Source: Desulfonatronum lacustre DSM 10312 (GTDB lineage Bacteria > Desulfobacterota > Desulfovibrionia > Desulfovibrionales > Desulfonatronaceae). From it: a stretch of DNA of 64,000 nucleotides. A program made the translations under genes and the position numbers. The notes beneath the pieces are model-generated. The model had not been told where the DNA came from. It saw nothing but the letters and a program-made list of their open reading frames with translations, and did no database searches. Shown piece by piece: positions 1-8,403 of this stretch (its first letter is position 1; every line of letters begins with the position of its first letter). The stretch is taken from the NCBI RefSeq assembly GCF_000519265.1, contig NZ_KI912608.1:2015213-2079212 (forward strand), read 5' to 3'.

Positions 1-667
1 GCACGGCCTTTTCGCCGTTGAGCGTGGGCATGGTGGAAACTCGGACGTCCACGTCTTTGCGGCCCACCCGGACCTGAAAGCGCCCGTCTTGCGGAGCCCG
101 GCTTTCGGCCACGTCCATGTGCCCCATGACCTTGATCCGGGCCAGCACCGTGGATTGGACCGCCAGCTCCAGGCGGCGTTCGGTGCGCAGTTCGCCGTCA
201 ACCCGGAACCGGACCTGAAAGCCGTTTTCCCGGCCCTCGAAGTGAATGTCGCTGGCCCCCTGGCTCACCGCCTGGTGCAGCAACCGATTCACCAGCCGGA
301 CAATGGGCGCGTCCTCATGGGACCAGCCCAGCAGCTCCCTACCGGAGTCGTCCGCTTCCTCACCCCCGGCCTCCCCGTCGTCCTCCGCCGGAGCGTCCTC
401 TTCCCAGAGCGCCAAGGCCTGCTCCAGAGCCGGAAAAAACACCTCGTTGCGGACCAATTCCGTGCGCACCGCCAAGCCGAGTCTCCATGCCAGGAAGTCG
501 GCCAGGGATCTGGCCCTGCCCGCCAGGAGCCAGACCCGAAGCACCCCGTCTTCCGCGGCCACGGGCAGAAATTCGTTACGCCGGGGAAAGGCCAGGTACT
601 GGCTCACGATCTCCTGTGGCAAGCGCGACAGGTCCGGTGACGCGGAAAACGCGGCATCGGGCATCAT
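1..667 (-). CDS. gspE: Type II secretion ATPase GspE (3' part beyond window)
   Basis: The first ~222 codons of a GspE/PulE-type secretion ATPase, running off the left edge. The N-terminal ~110 residues resemble a GspE N1 region with an acidic Glu/Asp linker. They are followed by the family hallmark DAPIVRLVN at ~119-127 and GASDIHFE at ~137-144, then the start of the ATPase N2 domain (FRVDGELR). Walker motifs lie outside the window. The role is to power pseudopilus assembly at the cytoplasmic face of the type II system. The start ATG overlaps the gspD stop (ATGA), so translation is probably coupled. It is the third gene of a gspC-gspD-gspE run that follows the flagellar genes. A PilB-like ATPase is less likely given the gspC/gspD neighbours. 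Confidence 0.85.
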   Translation of the reverse strand, partial: MMPDAAFSASPDLSRLPQEIVSQYLAFPRRNEFLPVAAEDGVLRVWLLAGRARSLADFLAWRLGLAVRTELVRNEVFFPALEQALALWEEDAPAEDDGEAGGEEADDSGRELLGWSHEDAPIVRLVNRLLHQAVSQGASDIHFEGRENGFQVRFRVDGELRTERRLELAVQSTVLARIKVMGHMDVAESRAPQDGRFQVRVGRKDVDVRVSTMPTLNGEKAV

Positions 668-2694
668 CGACCAGGCTCCCGCTCCAACTCATGATCCCGT
701 TCTCGCCCCGGTTCCCGGCCCAGTTCACGGCCCAGTTCACGGCCCATCTCCTGCTCAAGGTCGAAGCCGTGTTGCTCCCCACCCTGCCAGAACTCCCGCT
801 GCAGCAGCTCGCGACTGGTCCGTTGGCCTTCGCGCAGGTTGTCCATGCGTCGCTTGGTCAGCTCATCGGCCTGCGCCACGGTGTTGATGATCCTGGCCGA
901 CAAGAAGACCATCAAAGTCGCTTTCTCCGCAGAAATCTGCTCCCGGCGAAACAGCCAGCCCAGAACGGGAACTTTGGACAACCCCGGTACGGCCCGGCGA
1001 ATCTGGCCGAATTCGTTCTGCATCAACCCGCTGATGACCATGGTGAACCCGTCCGGAATCTGGACATTGGTTCTGGTGTTCCGGCTGCGGGTTCGCGGCC
1101 GGTCGTCCTCACCGGCCGAATCGATCACGTTGCTGACATCCTGCTCCACCTGCATCCGGATCACCCCGGTCTCGGCATTGATGTGCGGGGTGACCTTCAG
1201 CCGTATCCCGACGTCCCGGTATTCAAAGGTCTTGATGGCGTTATTCTGGGTGTCGTATTTCTCGCTGACCTGGTAGGCGCGATTCTCGCCCACGAAGATT
1301 TCCGCCTCGGCATTGTCCAGGGTCATGATCTGCGGCGTGGAAAGAATATTGAAGTCCTGTGCAGTCTTCATGAAGCTGATCAGGGCCCCCAGGGAGGAAA
1401 ACGTCTGACCGGCATAGGTGATGGAATTGCCCAACGCACCCACGGTAAACCCTCCCGGCGCCAACGGCGGAGCCGCCGTCGCCAGCAAGGGAGCCAGGTT
1501 CGAAGGTGAACCCAGAAAACCGCCCGTGGCCACACCGTCGGAGCCTCCGCCGCCCACGACCCATTCTACGCCAAAGTCCTGACTGTTCGTCAGGGACGTC
1601 TCCACGATCAGGGCCTCCACGAAGACCTGATCCAGGGGACGATCCAGGTGGGTAATGATGGATTCCACCTGGCGCTGGATCCGCGGTTCGGCCAGAACCA
1701 GCACGGAGTTGGTTTCCGCGTCCGCGGCCACCAAGACGCCGCGACCGTTCACGCCCTCCTCCTCCGCCCCGACTTGGTCTCCCTGGAGCAAAGTACGCAG
1801 CACGTCCGCGGCGGAGGAGGCCTTGGCGTTCTTCAGGGCGTACATGCTCATGTCCGCGCTGGAATCCGTGATTCGATCCAGATTGTCCAGCAAGCCGCGC
1901 ACGGCCTGACGCTGCTCGTCGGAGCCGGCCACCAGCAGGGAGTTGGACCATTCCACCGCCAGGATCACCGGGGTCTCGGCCAGATGGCCGCGGGAAAACA
2001 GTTCCTCGTACAACTGGCCCACCTTCCGGGCCGTGACCCCGGCCTGGGCCTGATGCAGGGGGAGCAATTCCACGTCCCAGCGCGTGCCCAGGGACAACAC
2101 CGCTTCCAGGACTTCCTGCATCTTGCGCACCCTGGAACGGGTGTCCCGAAGCAGCAAGGCCTGGGCCTGGGGAACTTCCATGATCATCCCGAACCGGGAA
2201 GCAAAGGGCTGCAACAATTCGCTGACCTGCTCCCGCGGCAAGCGCTGGTGCAGGCGGATGACCGTGGTCAACAGTTCGCTGTCCTCCCCGGGCTCCAGCC
2301 CGGGCCGGAGCGGATCGACCATTTCCGCGGCCTGCGGGGATTGCAGGACGTAGAACAGGTCGCCCTGGGCCACCAGATCCAGATTGTTGCTGGCCAGAAC
2401 CCGGTCCAGCACGGCCAACAGTTCCGGTTCGGTCATGGGAGCCTGGGAATGCAGGGAAACCTTCACCGGTGGGATCTGATCCTCGCGAAAGACCATGTTC
2501 CGGCCGGTGAACCGGCCGACGAATACGATGAAATCACGTAGCGTGATCCCTTCCAGGTTGGCGGTCATTCGCTGTTCTTCGGCTTCCTCTGCCTCCTGGG
2601 CCAAAACCATACCTGGCAACAGCACGAGCCCGCAAAATAAGAGCAACAGGGCGATCAAACGCCACGCACCGGAATATGCCGAAAATCTCTTCAT
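664..2694 (-). CDS. gspD: Type II secretion outer-membrane secretin GspD
   Basis: Secretin forming the outer-membrane channel of the type II system, 676 aa from the chosen ATG (MKRFSAYSG). The start follows a GAGAGG-like ribosome site; in-frame upstream starts exist at 2712 (ATG) and 2742 (TTG). A signal peptide (~1-33, hydrophobic core then AQ) precedes an N0 domain (NLEGITLRDFIVFVGR), N1-N3 ring-building modules and the C-terminal secretin domain. That domain carries VPGLSKVPVLGWLFR near residue 600, the conserved secretin signature. The C-terminus is odd: a run of GRELGREPGRE-type tetrapeptides encoded by 12-bp direct repeats around 717-756. It lies just downstream of gspC and overlaps gspE by 4 bp. 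The family is certain; the function of the tail is unknown. Confidence 0.93.
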   Translation of the reverse strand: MKRFSAYSGAWRLIALLLLFCGLVLLPGMVLAQEAEEAEEQRMTANLEGITLRDFIVFVGRFTGRNMVFREDQIPPVKVSLHSQAPMTEPELLAVLDRVLASNNLDLVAQGDLFYVLQSPQAAEMVDPLRPGLEPGEDSELLTTVIRLHQRLPREQVSELLQPFASRFGMIMEVPQAQALLLRDTRSRVRKMQEVLEAVLSLGTRWDVELLPLHQAQAGVTARKVGQLYEELFSRGHLAETPVILAVEWSNSLLVAGSDEQRQAVRGLLDNLDRITDSSADMSMYALKNAKASSAADVLRTLLQGDQVGAEEEGVNGRGVLVAADAETNSVLVLAEPRIQRQVESIITHLDRPLDQVFVEALIVETSLTNSQDFGVEWVVGGGGSDGVATGGFLGSPSNLAPLLATAAPPLAPGGFTVGALGNSITYAGQTFSSLGALISFMKTAQDFNILSTPQIMTLDNAEAEIFVGENRAYQVSEKYDTQNNAIKTFEYRDVGIRLKVTPHINAETGVIRMQVEQDVSNVIDSAGEDDRPRTRSRNTRTNVQIPDGFTMVISGLMQNEFGQIRRAVPGLSKVPVLGWLFRREQISAEKATLMVFLSARIINTVAQADELTKRRMDNLREGQRTSRELLQREFWQGGEQHGFDLEQEMGRELGRELGREPGRERDHELEREPGR

Positions 2695-2747
2695 GGATAC
2701 CGTTCCTCTCATCTTCGCCGGACGACGGTCAGCAAAATACAAGGGGT

Positions 2748-3590
2748 CTAATTCAATTCAAGGATAAACGTCTGCATCTGGGAGGCTCGTTGAACATCCA
2801 GGGTCACAAGGGAAGACCGGTCCATGCCGGAATAGGCCTGGAGGAGCTGGGTCGGCCCGGTCAGCGCCTGGCCGTTGATCCGGGCCAGCACGTCCCCGTT
2901 ACGCAGCCCGACCTTGTGCAGCAGAGAATCCGGACGGATGCTGAGCACCTGAAAGCCGCTGACCCGGCCGTCCACGGTGAACGGCTTGAAGCTGGCCATT
3001 TGCAGCAGCGTATTCGGATCAGAAAGCAGCGGCTGGACGTCCTGCCGGGAAAGACTGACCCGGGTCCCGACGCCGGGAGCGGCCCAAGTCTGCATCTCAG
3101 CCGGACGCCCCCCCTCGCCTGCTTCCATTGTTTCTTGCTCGCCGTCCCACAGCGGGACTTCTTCCCGCCGACCTCCGGACGCGAACACCGCGGACCGGGT
3201 CCGCACTTCCACCAGTTCCCATCCGTCAAGCACGTCGCCCTGGTCGGCGATCACGAATTCCTCGTCGCGACGCACCAGGGCCTTGGGCCTGGCCCCGATG
3301 ACCGTGCCCAACAAACGCCAGTCAAAGGACGTAGCCGCCGAGACGGGTTCCGGCGAGAGCTGTTCTTGTTCGGGAGTTTCCAATCCCAGGATATTGGCTT
3401 CCAGAATCACCGCCGTCCAGGACTCGGAGGCGGCGCTGGTCGTTGCCATCGGACTTGGCGAGGCAAGCTTCGGCGTGGTCTCGGCATGCCTGTTCCACAA
3501 GCCCGTGAGCACGAAAGCCGCCGCCAGGCCGAACGCCAACGGCAGAAGCAACCGGAAGGACCGGAGGGAGAACAGCCGGGAGGAATTCAC
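2748..3590 (-). CDS. gspC: Type II secretion inner-membrane protein GspC (PDZ type)
   Basis: GspC links the inner-membrane platform to the secretin and helps recognise substrates. From a GTG at 3590 it is 280 aa. It has a short basic cytoplasmic N-terminus, one membrane segment (LLLPLAFGLAAAFVLTGLW), a homology-region domain (WRLLGTVIGARPKALVR) and a C-terminal PDZ domain (GFQVLSIRPDSLLHKVGLRNGD). The reading frame continues upstream to a TTG at 3692, which has an AGG-like site. Because neither start has a good Shine-Dalgarno sequence, the 5' end is uncertain by 34 codons. The gene lies directly upstream of gspD and downstream of fliQ, from which it is separated by an array of short repeats. 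Confidence 0.85.
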   Translation of the reverse strand: MNSSRLFSLRSFRLLLPLAFGLAAAFVLTGLWNRHAETTPKLASPSPMATTSAASESWTAVILEANILGLETPEQEQLSPEPVSAATSFDWRLLGTVIGARPKALVRRDEEFVIADQGDVLDGWELVEVRTRSAVFASGGRREEVPLWDGEQETMEAGEGGRPAEMQTWAAPGVGTRVSLSRQDVQPLLSDPNTLLQMASFKPFTVDGRVSGFQVLSIRPDSLLHKVGLRNGDVLARINGQALTGPTQLLQAYSGMDRSSLVTLDVQRASQMQTFILELN

Positions 3591-3709
3591 GAAGAGGAGG
3601 AGAAAGGGTTCAGGATGTGGGGCACGGGGAAAACTAAAACATTCATCCGTTCCGGGCAAGAAGAAACGTTGAGATGACGACAACCGGCCCAAGGCAACCT
3701 GTTCTCATC

Positions 3710-3826
3710 AAAATCCAAATCGCAATCGAAATCGAAATCGGAAAATACTGTACATCACTACATGATTACAGCATCTCTTGGACACGACGTTCGATTACGA
3801 TCACGATTACGATTTCGATTTCGATA
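3710..3826. repeat. Inverted arrays of a GAAATC-type hexamer
   Basis: The left arm (about 3710-3741) is a run of AAATCG/CAATCG hexamers. The right arm (about 3789-3826) is a run of CGATTA/CGATTT hexamers in inverse orientation, about 50 bases away. The arms are complementary enough to fold into one long imperfect hairpin between fliQ and gspC, so the element could insulate or terminate the flagellar transcript. The same motif and architecture recur at 21648-21900. Confidence 0.75.
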
Positions 3827-3856
3827 CCAATTCAGACAATGTATGGATGTGCAGCG

Positions 3857-4126
3857 CTACCCCACATAGTTCGGCAGGTTCAAAAACAACTCACGGGTAA
3901 AGGTGACCAGCTTGTCCATGATCCAGGGAAAGGAAAACAGCAACGCCAGAAAAATGGAAATGATCTTGGGCACGAAGGTCAGGGTCATTTCCTGGATCTG
4001 CGTCGCGGCCTGGATAATGCTGACCAGGACGCCCACAATCAAGCCAATACCCAACATGGGCAGGGCGATCATCAGGGTCAGTTCAATGGATTGACGGGCA
4101 AAGCCGATCACGAATTCAGGGGTCAT
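3857..4126 (-). CDS. fliQ: Flagellar export apparatus protein FliQ
   Basis: Small inner-membrane component of the flagellar type III export gate (FliPQR core), 89 aa, the normal family length. Two hydrophobic helices are visible (LMIALPMLGIGLIVGVLVSI and ISIFLALLFSFPWIMD), joined by the conserved QAATQIQEMTLTFVPKI loop. The start ATG has GGAG six to seven bases upstream. It follows fliP after a 168-bp gap filled by a heptamer repeat, which is unusual for these normally tight genes. fliR and flhB are not in the window. Confidence 0.95.
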   Translation of the reverse strand: MTPEFVIGFARQSIELTLMIALPMLGIGLIVGVLVSIIQAATQIQEMTLTFVPKIISIFLALLFSFPWIMDKLVTFTRELFLNLPNYVG

Positions 4127-4161
4127 ACTGGTCTCCGGGCAAGAGGATCTGGTTAAAAAGA

Positions 4162-4210
4162 GGGGCTAGGGGCTAGGGGCCAGGGGCCAGGGGCCAGGGG
4201 CCAGGGGCCT
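4162..4210. repeat. Tandem heptamer array (GGGGCTA/GGGGCCA x7)
   Basis: Seven contiguous 7-bp units: two GGGGCTA, four GGGGCCA and one GGGGCCT. They lie in the fliP-fliQ gap. A degenerate stretch with CTGACTCCTG follows at about 4258-4283. This belongs with the other heptamer arrays at 11083, 18281 and 25447. Confidence 0.9.
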
Positions 4211-4294
4211 GAAATGTAACACATCGATTTAAAAGTCAAATTCCCCGTCACTGTCACCTGACTTCTGAATCCTGACTCCTGTCTTCAGCCCCAA

Positions 4295-5095
4295 TCACGC
4301 AAAGCCGTTCACCAGCGAAAAGATCAGCAGATTCCAACCATCCACCATCACGAACAGCAGCAGTTTGAACGGCAGGGAGATCATCACCGGGGGCAGCATC
4401 ATCATGCCCATGGACAGCAGGATGCTGGCCACGACCATGTCCAGGATCAGGAACGGGATGTAGATCAAAAAGCCCATCTGGAAGGCGGTTTTCAATTCGC
4501 TGATCACGAAGGCGGGAACCAGGATGATGGTCGGCACCTCGTCTCGGTTGGACGGGCGATCCATTTGGGTGATGGAGTAGAACAGCGAGAGGTCTTTTTC
4601 ACGGGTGTGCTTGAACAGGAAGGCCCGCATGGGTTGTTCGGCCCGGGTCAGCGCTTCTTGAAAACCGATATCCTCGGTTAAATATGGCTGGAGCGCCGTG
4701 TCGTTGATCTCTTTGCCGACGGGCATCATGATCACGAACGTCAAAAAAATGGCCAGACTGGCCAGGACCTGATTGGGCGGCATCTGCTGCGTGCCCATGG
4801 CCTGACGGATAAAGGAAAAAACGATGACGATGCGGGTGAAGCAGGTGGCCGTGAGCAGGATGGCCGGGGCCACGGAAAGGACGGTGAGTAGGAAAAGGAT
4901 TTCCAGGGCGATGGAAACGTTGTCCGGCTCGCTGGCCCCGCCGCTCAAGGTCAGGTTCAGGGCCGGAGCCCCGGTCTGGGCGGCGGCGAGGCCGGACAGC
5001 AGGGGCAGAAGTATCAGGGCGGCAAAGCCGAGCCTAACCGCCTGTGGTCCTGGATTGCTCCAGATGCTTGGAAAAGTCGGCTTGTTGGTGGTCAT
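4295..5095 (-). CDS. fliP: Flagellar export gate protein FliP
   Basis: Core subunit of the flagellar type III export gate, 266 aa. It has a cleavable-looking N-terminal signal (LGFAALILLPLLSGLAAAQ), typical of FliP, and the diagnostic segments FTRIVIVFSFIRQAMGTQQ and PPNQVLASLAIFLTF. C-terminal membrane helices end in the conserved MMLPPVMISLPFKLLLFVMVDGW. The ATG has GGAG seven bases upstream and lies 62 bp inside fliO. No later ATG/GTG/TTG start precedes the signal peptide, so the overlap appears real. Confidence 0.96.
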   Translation of the reverse strand: MTTNKPTFPSIWSNPGPQAVRLGFAALILLPLLSGLAAAQTGAPALNLTLSGGASEPDNVSIALEILFLLTVLSVAPAILLTATCFTRIVIVFSFIRQAMGTQQMPPNQVLASLAIFLTFVIMMPVGKEINDTALQPYLTEDIGFQEALTRAEQPMRAFLFKHTREKDLSLFYSITQMDRPSNRDEVPTIILVPAFVISELKTAFQMGFLIYIPFLILDMVVASILLSMGMMMLPPVMISLPFKLLLFVMVDGWNLLIFSLVNGFA

Positions 5096-5390
5096 GGTGC
5101 GTCTCCGTGAGCAGCGTTATGGAAGTATCGGTCACTCCCAGCACCATGTCCTTATTCAAATACCGGACCACCACCACGCTCTTGCGCGGCCCCAGGGCCA
5201 TCTGGCCCACCAGCTTGAGGTCCGCTGGAAGCTGGCGGGTCAACCCGGCCTTGTGCCCGTACCGTTTAAGCAGGTGGAGAACCACGAACAGCAGGGCCAG
5301 GACCAGAAACAGGCCCCCGACCATTTTCAACGCCGCGAAGCCGAAGTCCCAGGTCGGGGCCGCGACGGACGGTTCGACTGGATCAGGCAA
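5034..5390 (-). CDS. fliO: Flagellar biosynthesis protein FliO
   Basis: Small membrane protein that helps assemble FliP in the export gate, 118 aa. One membrane helix (MVGGLFLVLALLFVVLHLLKRYG) is followed by a cytoplasmic domain with the FliO-like pattern LVGQMALGPRKSVVVVRYLNKDMVLGV. The start is a TTG inside the last codons of fliN (8-bp overlap) and the 3' end overlaps fliP by 62 bp. Expression is therefore probably coupled on both sides. FliO is poorly conserved; the call rests on topology and its fliN-fliP position. Confidence 0.88.
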   Translation of the reverse strand: MPDPVEPSVAAPTWDFGFAALKMVGGLFLVLALLFVVLHLLKRYGHKAGLTRQLPADLKLVGQMALGPRKSVVVVRYLNKDMVLGVTDTSITLLTETHHDHQQADFSKHLEQSRTTGG

Positions 5391-5943
5391 GTTGTTTCAC
5401 CCTCTCGATGGGGCTGATGATGTCCGTCAATCGCACCCCGAATTTTTCGTTGATCACCACGGCCTCGCCCCGGGCCACCAGCTTGCCGTTGACGAAAATT
5501 TCCAAAGGTTCGCCGGCCAGCTTGTTCAACTCCACCACGGAACCCTGCCCGAGTTGGAGCAGCTCGTTGATCAACAGCTTGGTCCGCCCCAGTTCGGCGG
5601 AAACATCCAGCGGGATGTCCAGGATGAAGTCCAGGTCCCGCTTGGTCTTCTCCTTGGGGCTCTTGGCGTCCGACGTCAAATCCTTGAACTTGGGATCCTC
5701 GGTCTTGGCAGCGAAGGACTTCTGCTGTTTCTCCTTCTTCAGCTGGGTCTCCTCTTCCATGGCCAGGGCCTTGGCCCATTCGTCCGCCATATCCTCCTGG
5801 CTTTCACTTTCTTTCCCGGCCTGGGCGGCGGCTTTGGTGGCCGCCTCGAACGGATCTTCCGGCTCTCCGCCCTCGTCCATATCTTCCAGGGCCTTGGCCC
5901 ACTCTTCAGCCAGTTTATCCTGGTCCATTGACTCGTCGCTCAT
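5383..5943 (-). CDS. fliN: Flagellar motor switch protein FliN
   Basis: C-ring switch component, 186 aa. The C-terminal ~80 residues are the SpoA-like domain (FILDIPLDVSAELGRTKL, LLQLGQGSVVELNKLAGEPL, FVNGKLVARGEAVVINEKFG). The N-terminal ~100 residues are a charged, low-complexity extension in which MADEWAKAL-type segments occur three times (AEEWAKALEDMDE, ADEWAKALAMEEE). Extended N-termini occur in some FliN proteins. The ATG has GAGGTC upstream. It lies between fliM and fliO. Confidence 0.94.
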   Translation of the reverse strand: MSDESMDQDKLAEEWAKALEDMDEGGEPEDPFEAATKAAAQAGKESESQEDMADEWAKALAMEEETQLKKEKQQKSFAAKTEDPKFKDLTSDAKSPKEKTKRDLDFILDIPLDVSAELGRTKLLINELLQLGQGSVVELNKLAGEPLEIFVNGKLVARGEAVVINEKFGVRLTDIISPIERVKQLA

Positions 5944-6015
5944 GCGGGACCTCGTTTCAGTCTCAGCGGCCGCTTCCGGCTCGCTGGTGATTGTTGATCG
6001 TCGATTGAAGCATGG

Positions 6016-6993
6016 TCAGTATCGAACTTCCGCTTCCTTGACCACCTGGATCGCCCTGTTCGCCTTGACGAAGCCGGGCTGGCAATAGAACTTGTCCACT
6101 CCGTGAATTTTCACTTCCAAATGCTGGTCCGTGTCCGTATCCAACAACAAAATGTCACCGATATCCAGATTCAGCAACTGCCGTCCGGTGATGGAAGTCC
6201 GGCCCAGAGGAACCACCAGTTCCACCGGGATTTCCATCATTCGTTCCTTAAACCGGGAAAGCCAAGCGTGATCCACCTCCAGTCGCTCGGACTGGAAGGA
6301 AGCATAGAGCTTGGAACGGATCGGCTCAATGGTCGAGTACGGCAGGCAAAACACCAGGGAGCCGATGGCGTTCTCCAGTTCCACTTCCATGGAAATCACG
6401 ACGACTACGTCGCTGGGCGGCACAATGCTGGCGAACTGGGGGTTGATTTCCATGCGCTGAAGCTCAATGCGTACATCATGCACCGGGGTCCAGGCCTGTT
6501 CCATGGCGTTGAGAAAAAGCTTGACGACCCGCTCGATCACCGACTGCTCAATGGGGGTGAAGTCTCGGCCTTCGATCTTGGGCTGGGTGCCTTGCCCGCC
6601 GAAAAAATTCTCCACCAGGGCGAAAACCAATCTGGTGTCCACGACCAGAATGGCATTACCGCGCAAGGGCTCGATCTTGAAAATGTTAATGCTCGTGGGA
6701 ACGGGCAAGGAGCGCATGAAGTCCCCGAACTTGGACATATCGATGGACACCGGGTTGACGTCGACCTTCTTGCGCATGGTGTTGGCCAAAGCATTGGAAG
6801 ACAAGCGGGCGAAACGATCGTTGACGATCTCCATTACCGGCATTCGCCCGCGGATAATTCGGTCCTGATTGGCCAGGTCAAAAGAGATGACCCCCGTATC
6901 ATCGTCGACATCCGCGGATTCGGTCTCGAGTTCCCCGCCGGTCAGCCCTCGCAAGAGAGAGTCGACTTCGTCCTGGGACAGTATTTTGTTCAT
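6016..6993 (-). CDS. fliM: Flagellar motor switch protein FliM
   Basis: C-ring protein that binds CheY-P and contacts the stator side, 325 aa. The N-terminus MNKILSQDEVDSLLRGL carries the CheY-binding peptide. The middle domain has the conserved DRIIRGRMPVMEIVNDRFAR and SINIFKIEPLRGNAILV. The C-terminal SpoA domain contains VPVELVVPLGRTSITGRQLL and a DTDTD segment. The Shine-Dalgarno site is weak. It sits in the order fliL-fliM-fliN. Confidence 0.96.
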   Translation of the reverse strand: MNKILSQDEVDSLLRGLTGGELETESADVDDDTGVISFDLANQDRIIRGRMPVMEIVNDRFARLSSNALANTMRKKVDVNPVSIDMSKFGDFMRSLPVPTSINIFKIEPLRGNAILVVDTRLVFALVENFFGGQGTQPKIEGRDFTPIEQSVIERVVKLFLNAMEQAWTPVHDVRIELQRMEINPQFASIVPPSDVVVVISMEVELENAIGSLVFCLPYSTIEPIRSKLYASFQSERLEVDHAWLSRFKERMMEIPVELVVPLGRTSITGRQLLNLDIGDILLLDTDTDQHLEVKIHGVDKFYCQPGFVKANRAIQVVKEAEVRY

Positions 6994-7047
6994 ATGTCGA
7001 TCATCCGTGCGGAAAACGTTTCTTAGATCCCTGGGCCTCGCCTCGGT

Positions 7048-7560
7048 TCACTGGACCACGAACTCCGTGAAATACACGTTGGTCACCCTGCCGCCCCCGA
7101 CGATCTGGTTCAGTCGCTCCACGATCTGGTTTTTCAAGGTGATTTTTCCTTCCATGCTGGCCAGGTCGGCGAAGGACTTGCCGGCCAACAGGAGAATCAC
7201 CGCGTCACGAATCCGGGAGTTATTGCGTTGCACGTCGGCGATGGCGGCCCTGTTCAGCACTTCCACGTCCAGGGTCATGCGCAGGAACCGCCTGCCCAGC
7301 GGATCAGCCAGGTTGACGACGAACGTATCCAGGGTCACGATCTCCGGAACGAATTCCGTCCGAGCCCCCTGCAGGCCTGCTTGATCCCCTTCCTGTTCCA
7401 GGGCACCGTCCTCGGAAACGGCTCCGGGTCCCATCAAAAACCAGTAGGCAGCTCCCCCGCCACCGGCCAGCAGCAGCAAAACCAGCAGCAAAACGATCCA
7501 CTTCACCTTCGCTCCCTTTTTCTTTTCCTCGTCCACCGGAAGAGCATCTTTTTTCGCCAT
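7048..7560 (-). CDS. fliL: Flagellar basal-body protein FliL
   Basis: Single-pass membrane protein that surrounds and supports the stator, 170 aa. A charged N-terminus and Lys-rich stretch precede one helix (WIVLLLVLLLLAGGGGAAYWF). The periplasmic stomatin-like domain has LDTFVVNLADPLGRRFLRMTLDVEV and ends in VYFTEFVVQ, as in the family. The ATG has a clear GAGGTGA site. It lies between the motB-type gene and fliM. Confidence 0.94.
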   Translation of the reverse strand: MAKKDALPVDEEKKKGAKVKWIVLLLVLLLLAGGGGAAYWFLMGPGAVSEDGALEQEGDQAGLQGARTEFVPEIVTLDTFVVNLADPLGRRFLRMTLDVEVLNRAAIADVQRNNSRIRDAVILLLAGKSFADLASMEGKITLKNQIVERLNQIVGGGRVTNVYFTEFVVQ

Positions 7561-7630
7561 GCATCACCTCGTCGAGACGGTTTGCGGAACACAAAGAACC
7601 GCGGAGCCGTCTTCACGCTCATCTGATCTG

Positions 7631-8350
7631 TTACAATGCGTTCTTGAAGAGAATTTCCACCCGGCGATTCAAGGCCCGTCCTTCCGGGATCCGATTATCC
7701 CCCACCGGCATGCGCTCGGCGTAGGCGGAAACGGACAGTTTGGCATCCGGAACCCCGGAAAGCAGCAAAACTTCCAGCACGGCCATGGCCCGCAGGGCGG
7801 ACAGGGTGTCGTTGTCCATGGTTCTCCCCGGCAAACTGTCCGTGTGCCCGGAAACATTGACGACATTGTGCACGTACAGAACCAACGGGGCCAGTACTTC
7901 CAAAAGCCTTTTGGCCGGATCGGTCAATTCATGGCCACCCAAGGGGAAAAGCAATTCGTCCGTCAGCAGAATGGCCACTCCCTCGGGACGTTCCAGAAGT
8001 TTCAAATTCTCATCCAACGTGGATCTTGGAATTTCCCGCGGCAGGACATCGTCCGGAAAAAGCAGGTCGCGGATGCGCTGTTCACTGTCCCGGAACTCCC
8101 AGGGACGTTCCAAAAGCTTCATCACCTCTTCCACCCTAGTGGGAATCCGTCCGGCCGTCTGTTTGGAAAGAACGCCCATATCCCCTCTGAAAAAGGTCGC
8201 GGCATCCATGACCACCTGTCGATCCATGGAGGACATGCTGAGCAGCAGGACGAAAAAGGTCAAGAGCAGGGTGATCAGGTCGGAAAACGTGATCAGCCAA
8301 CCCATGGGATCGACGCTGACCCCGCCGCCCTTTTTCTTCTTTTTGCCCAC
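7631..8350 (-). CDS. motB: Flagellar stator protein MotB
   Basis: Peptidoglycan-anchored stator subunit, 239 aa. The N-terminal Lys cluster is followed by the single helix WLITFSDLITLLLTFFVLLL, which contains the ion-carrying aspartate (Asp24). The C-terminal OmpA-like domain has VSGHTDSLPG and ALNRRVEILF. The start is GTG with GGAG upstream. It is separated from the paralogue further upstream in the operon by a 206-bp structured element. It is the functional MotB candidate because it keeps the essential Asp. Confidence 0.93.
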   Translation of the reverse strand: MGKKKKKGGGVSVDPMGWLITFSDLITLLLTFFVLLLSMSSMDRQVVMDAATFFRGDMGVLSKQTAGRIPTRVEEVMKLLERPWEFRDSEQRIRDLLFPDDVLPREIPRSTLDENLKLLERPEGVAILLTDELLFPLGGHELTDPAKRLLEVLAPLVLYVHNVVNVSGHTDSLPGRTMDNDTLSALRAMAVLEVLLLSGVPDAKLSVSAYAERMPVGDNRIPEGRALNRRVEILFKNAL

Positions 8351-8403
8351 GGTCGCTCCGTCCCGGCTCGTTCAGCTAGCTGAGTGTTGAAAAGCCTTTA
8401 TCG

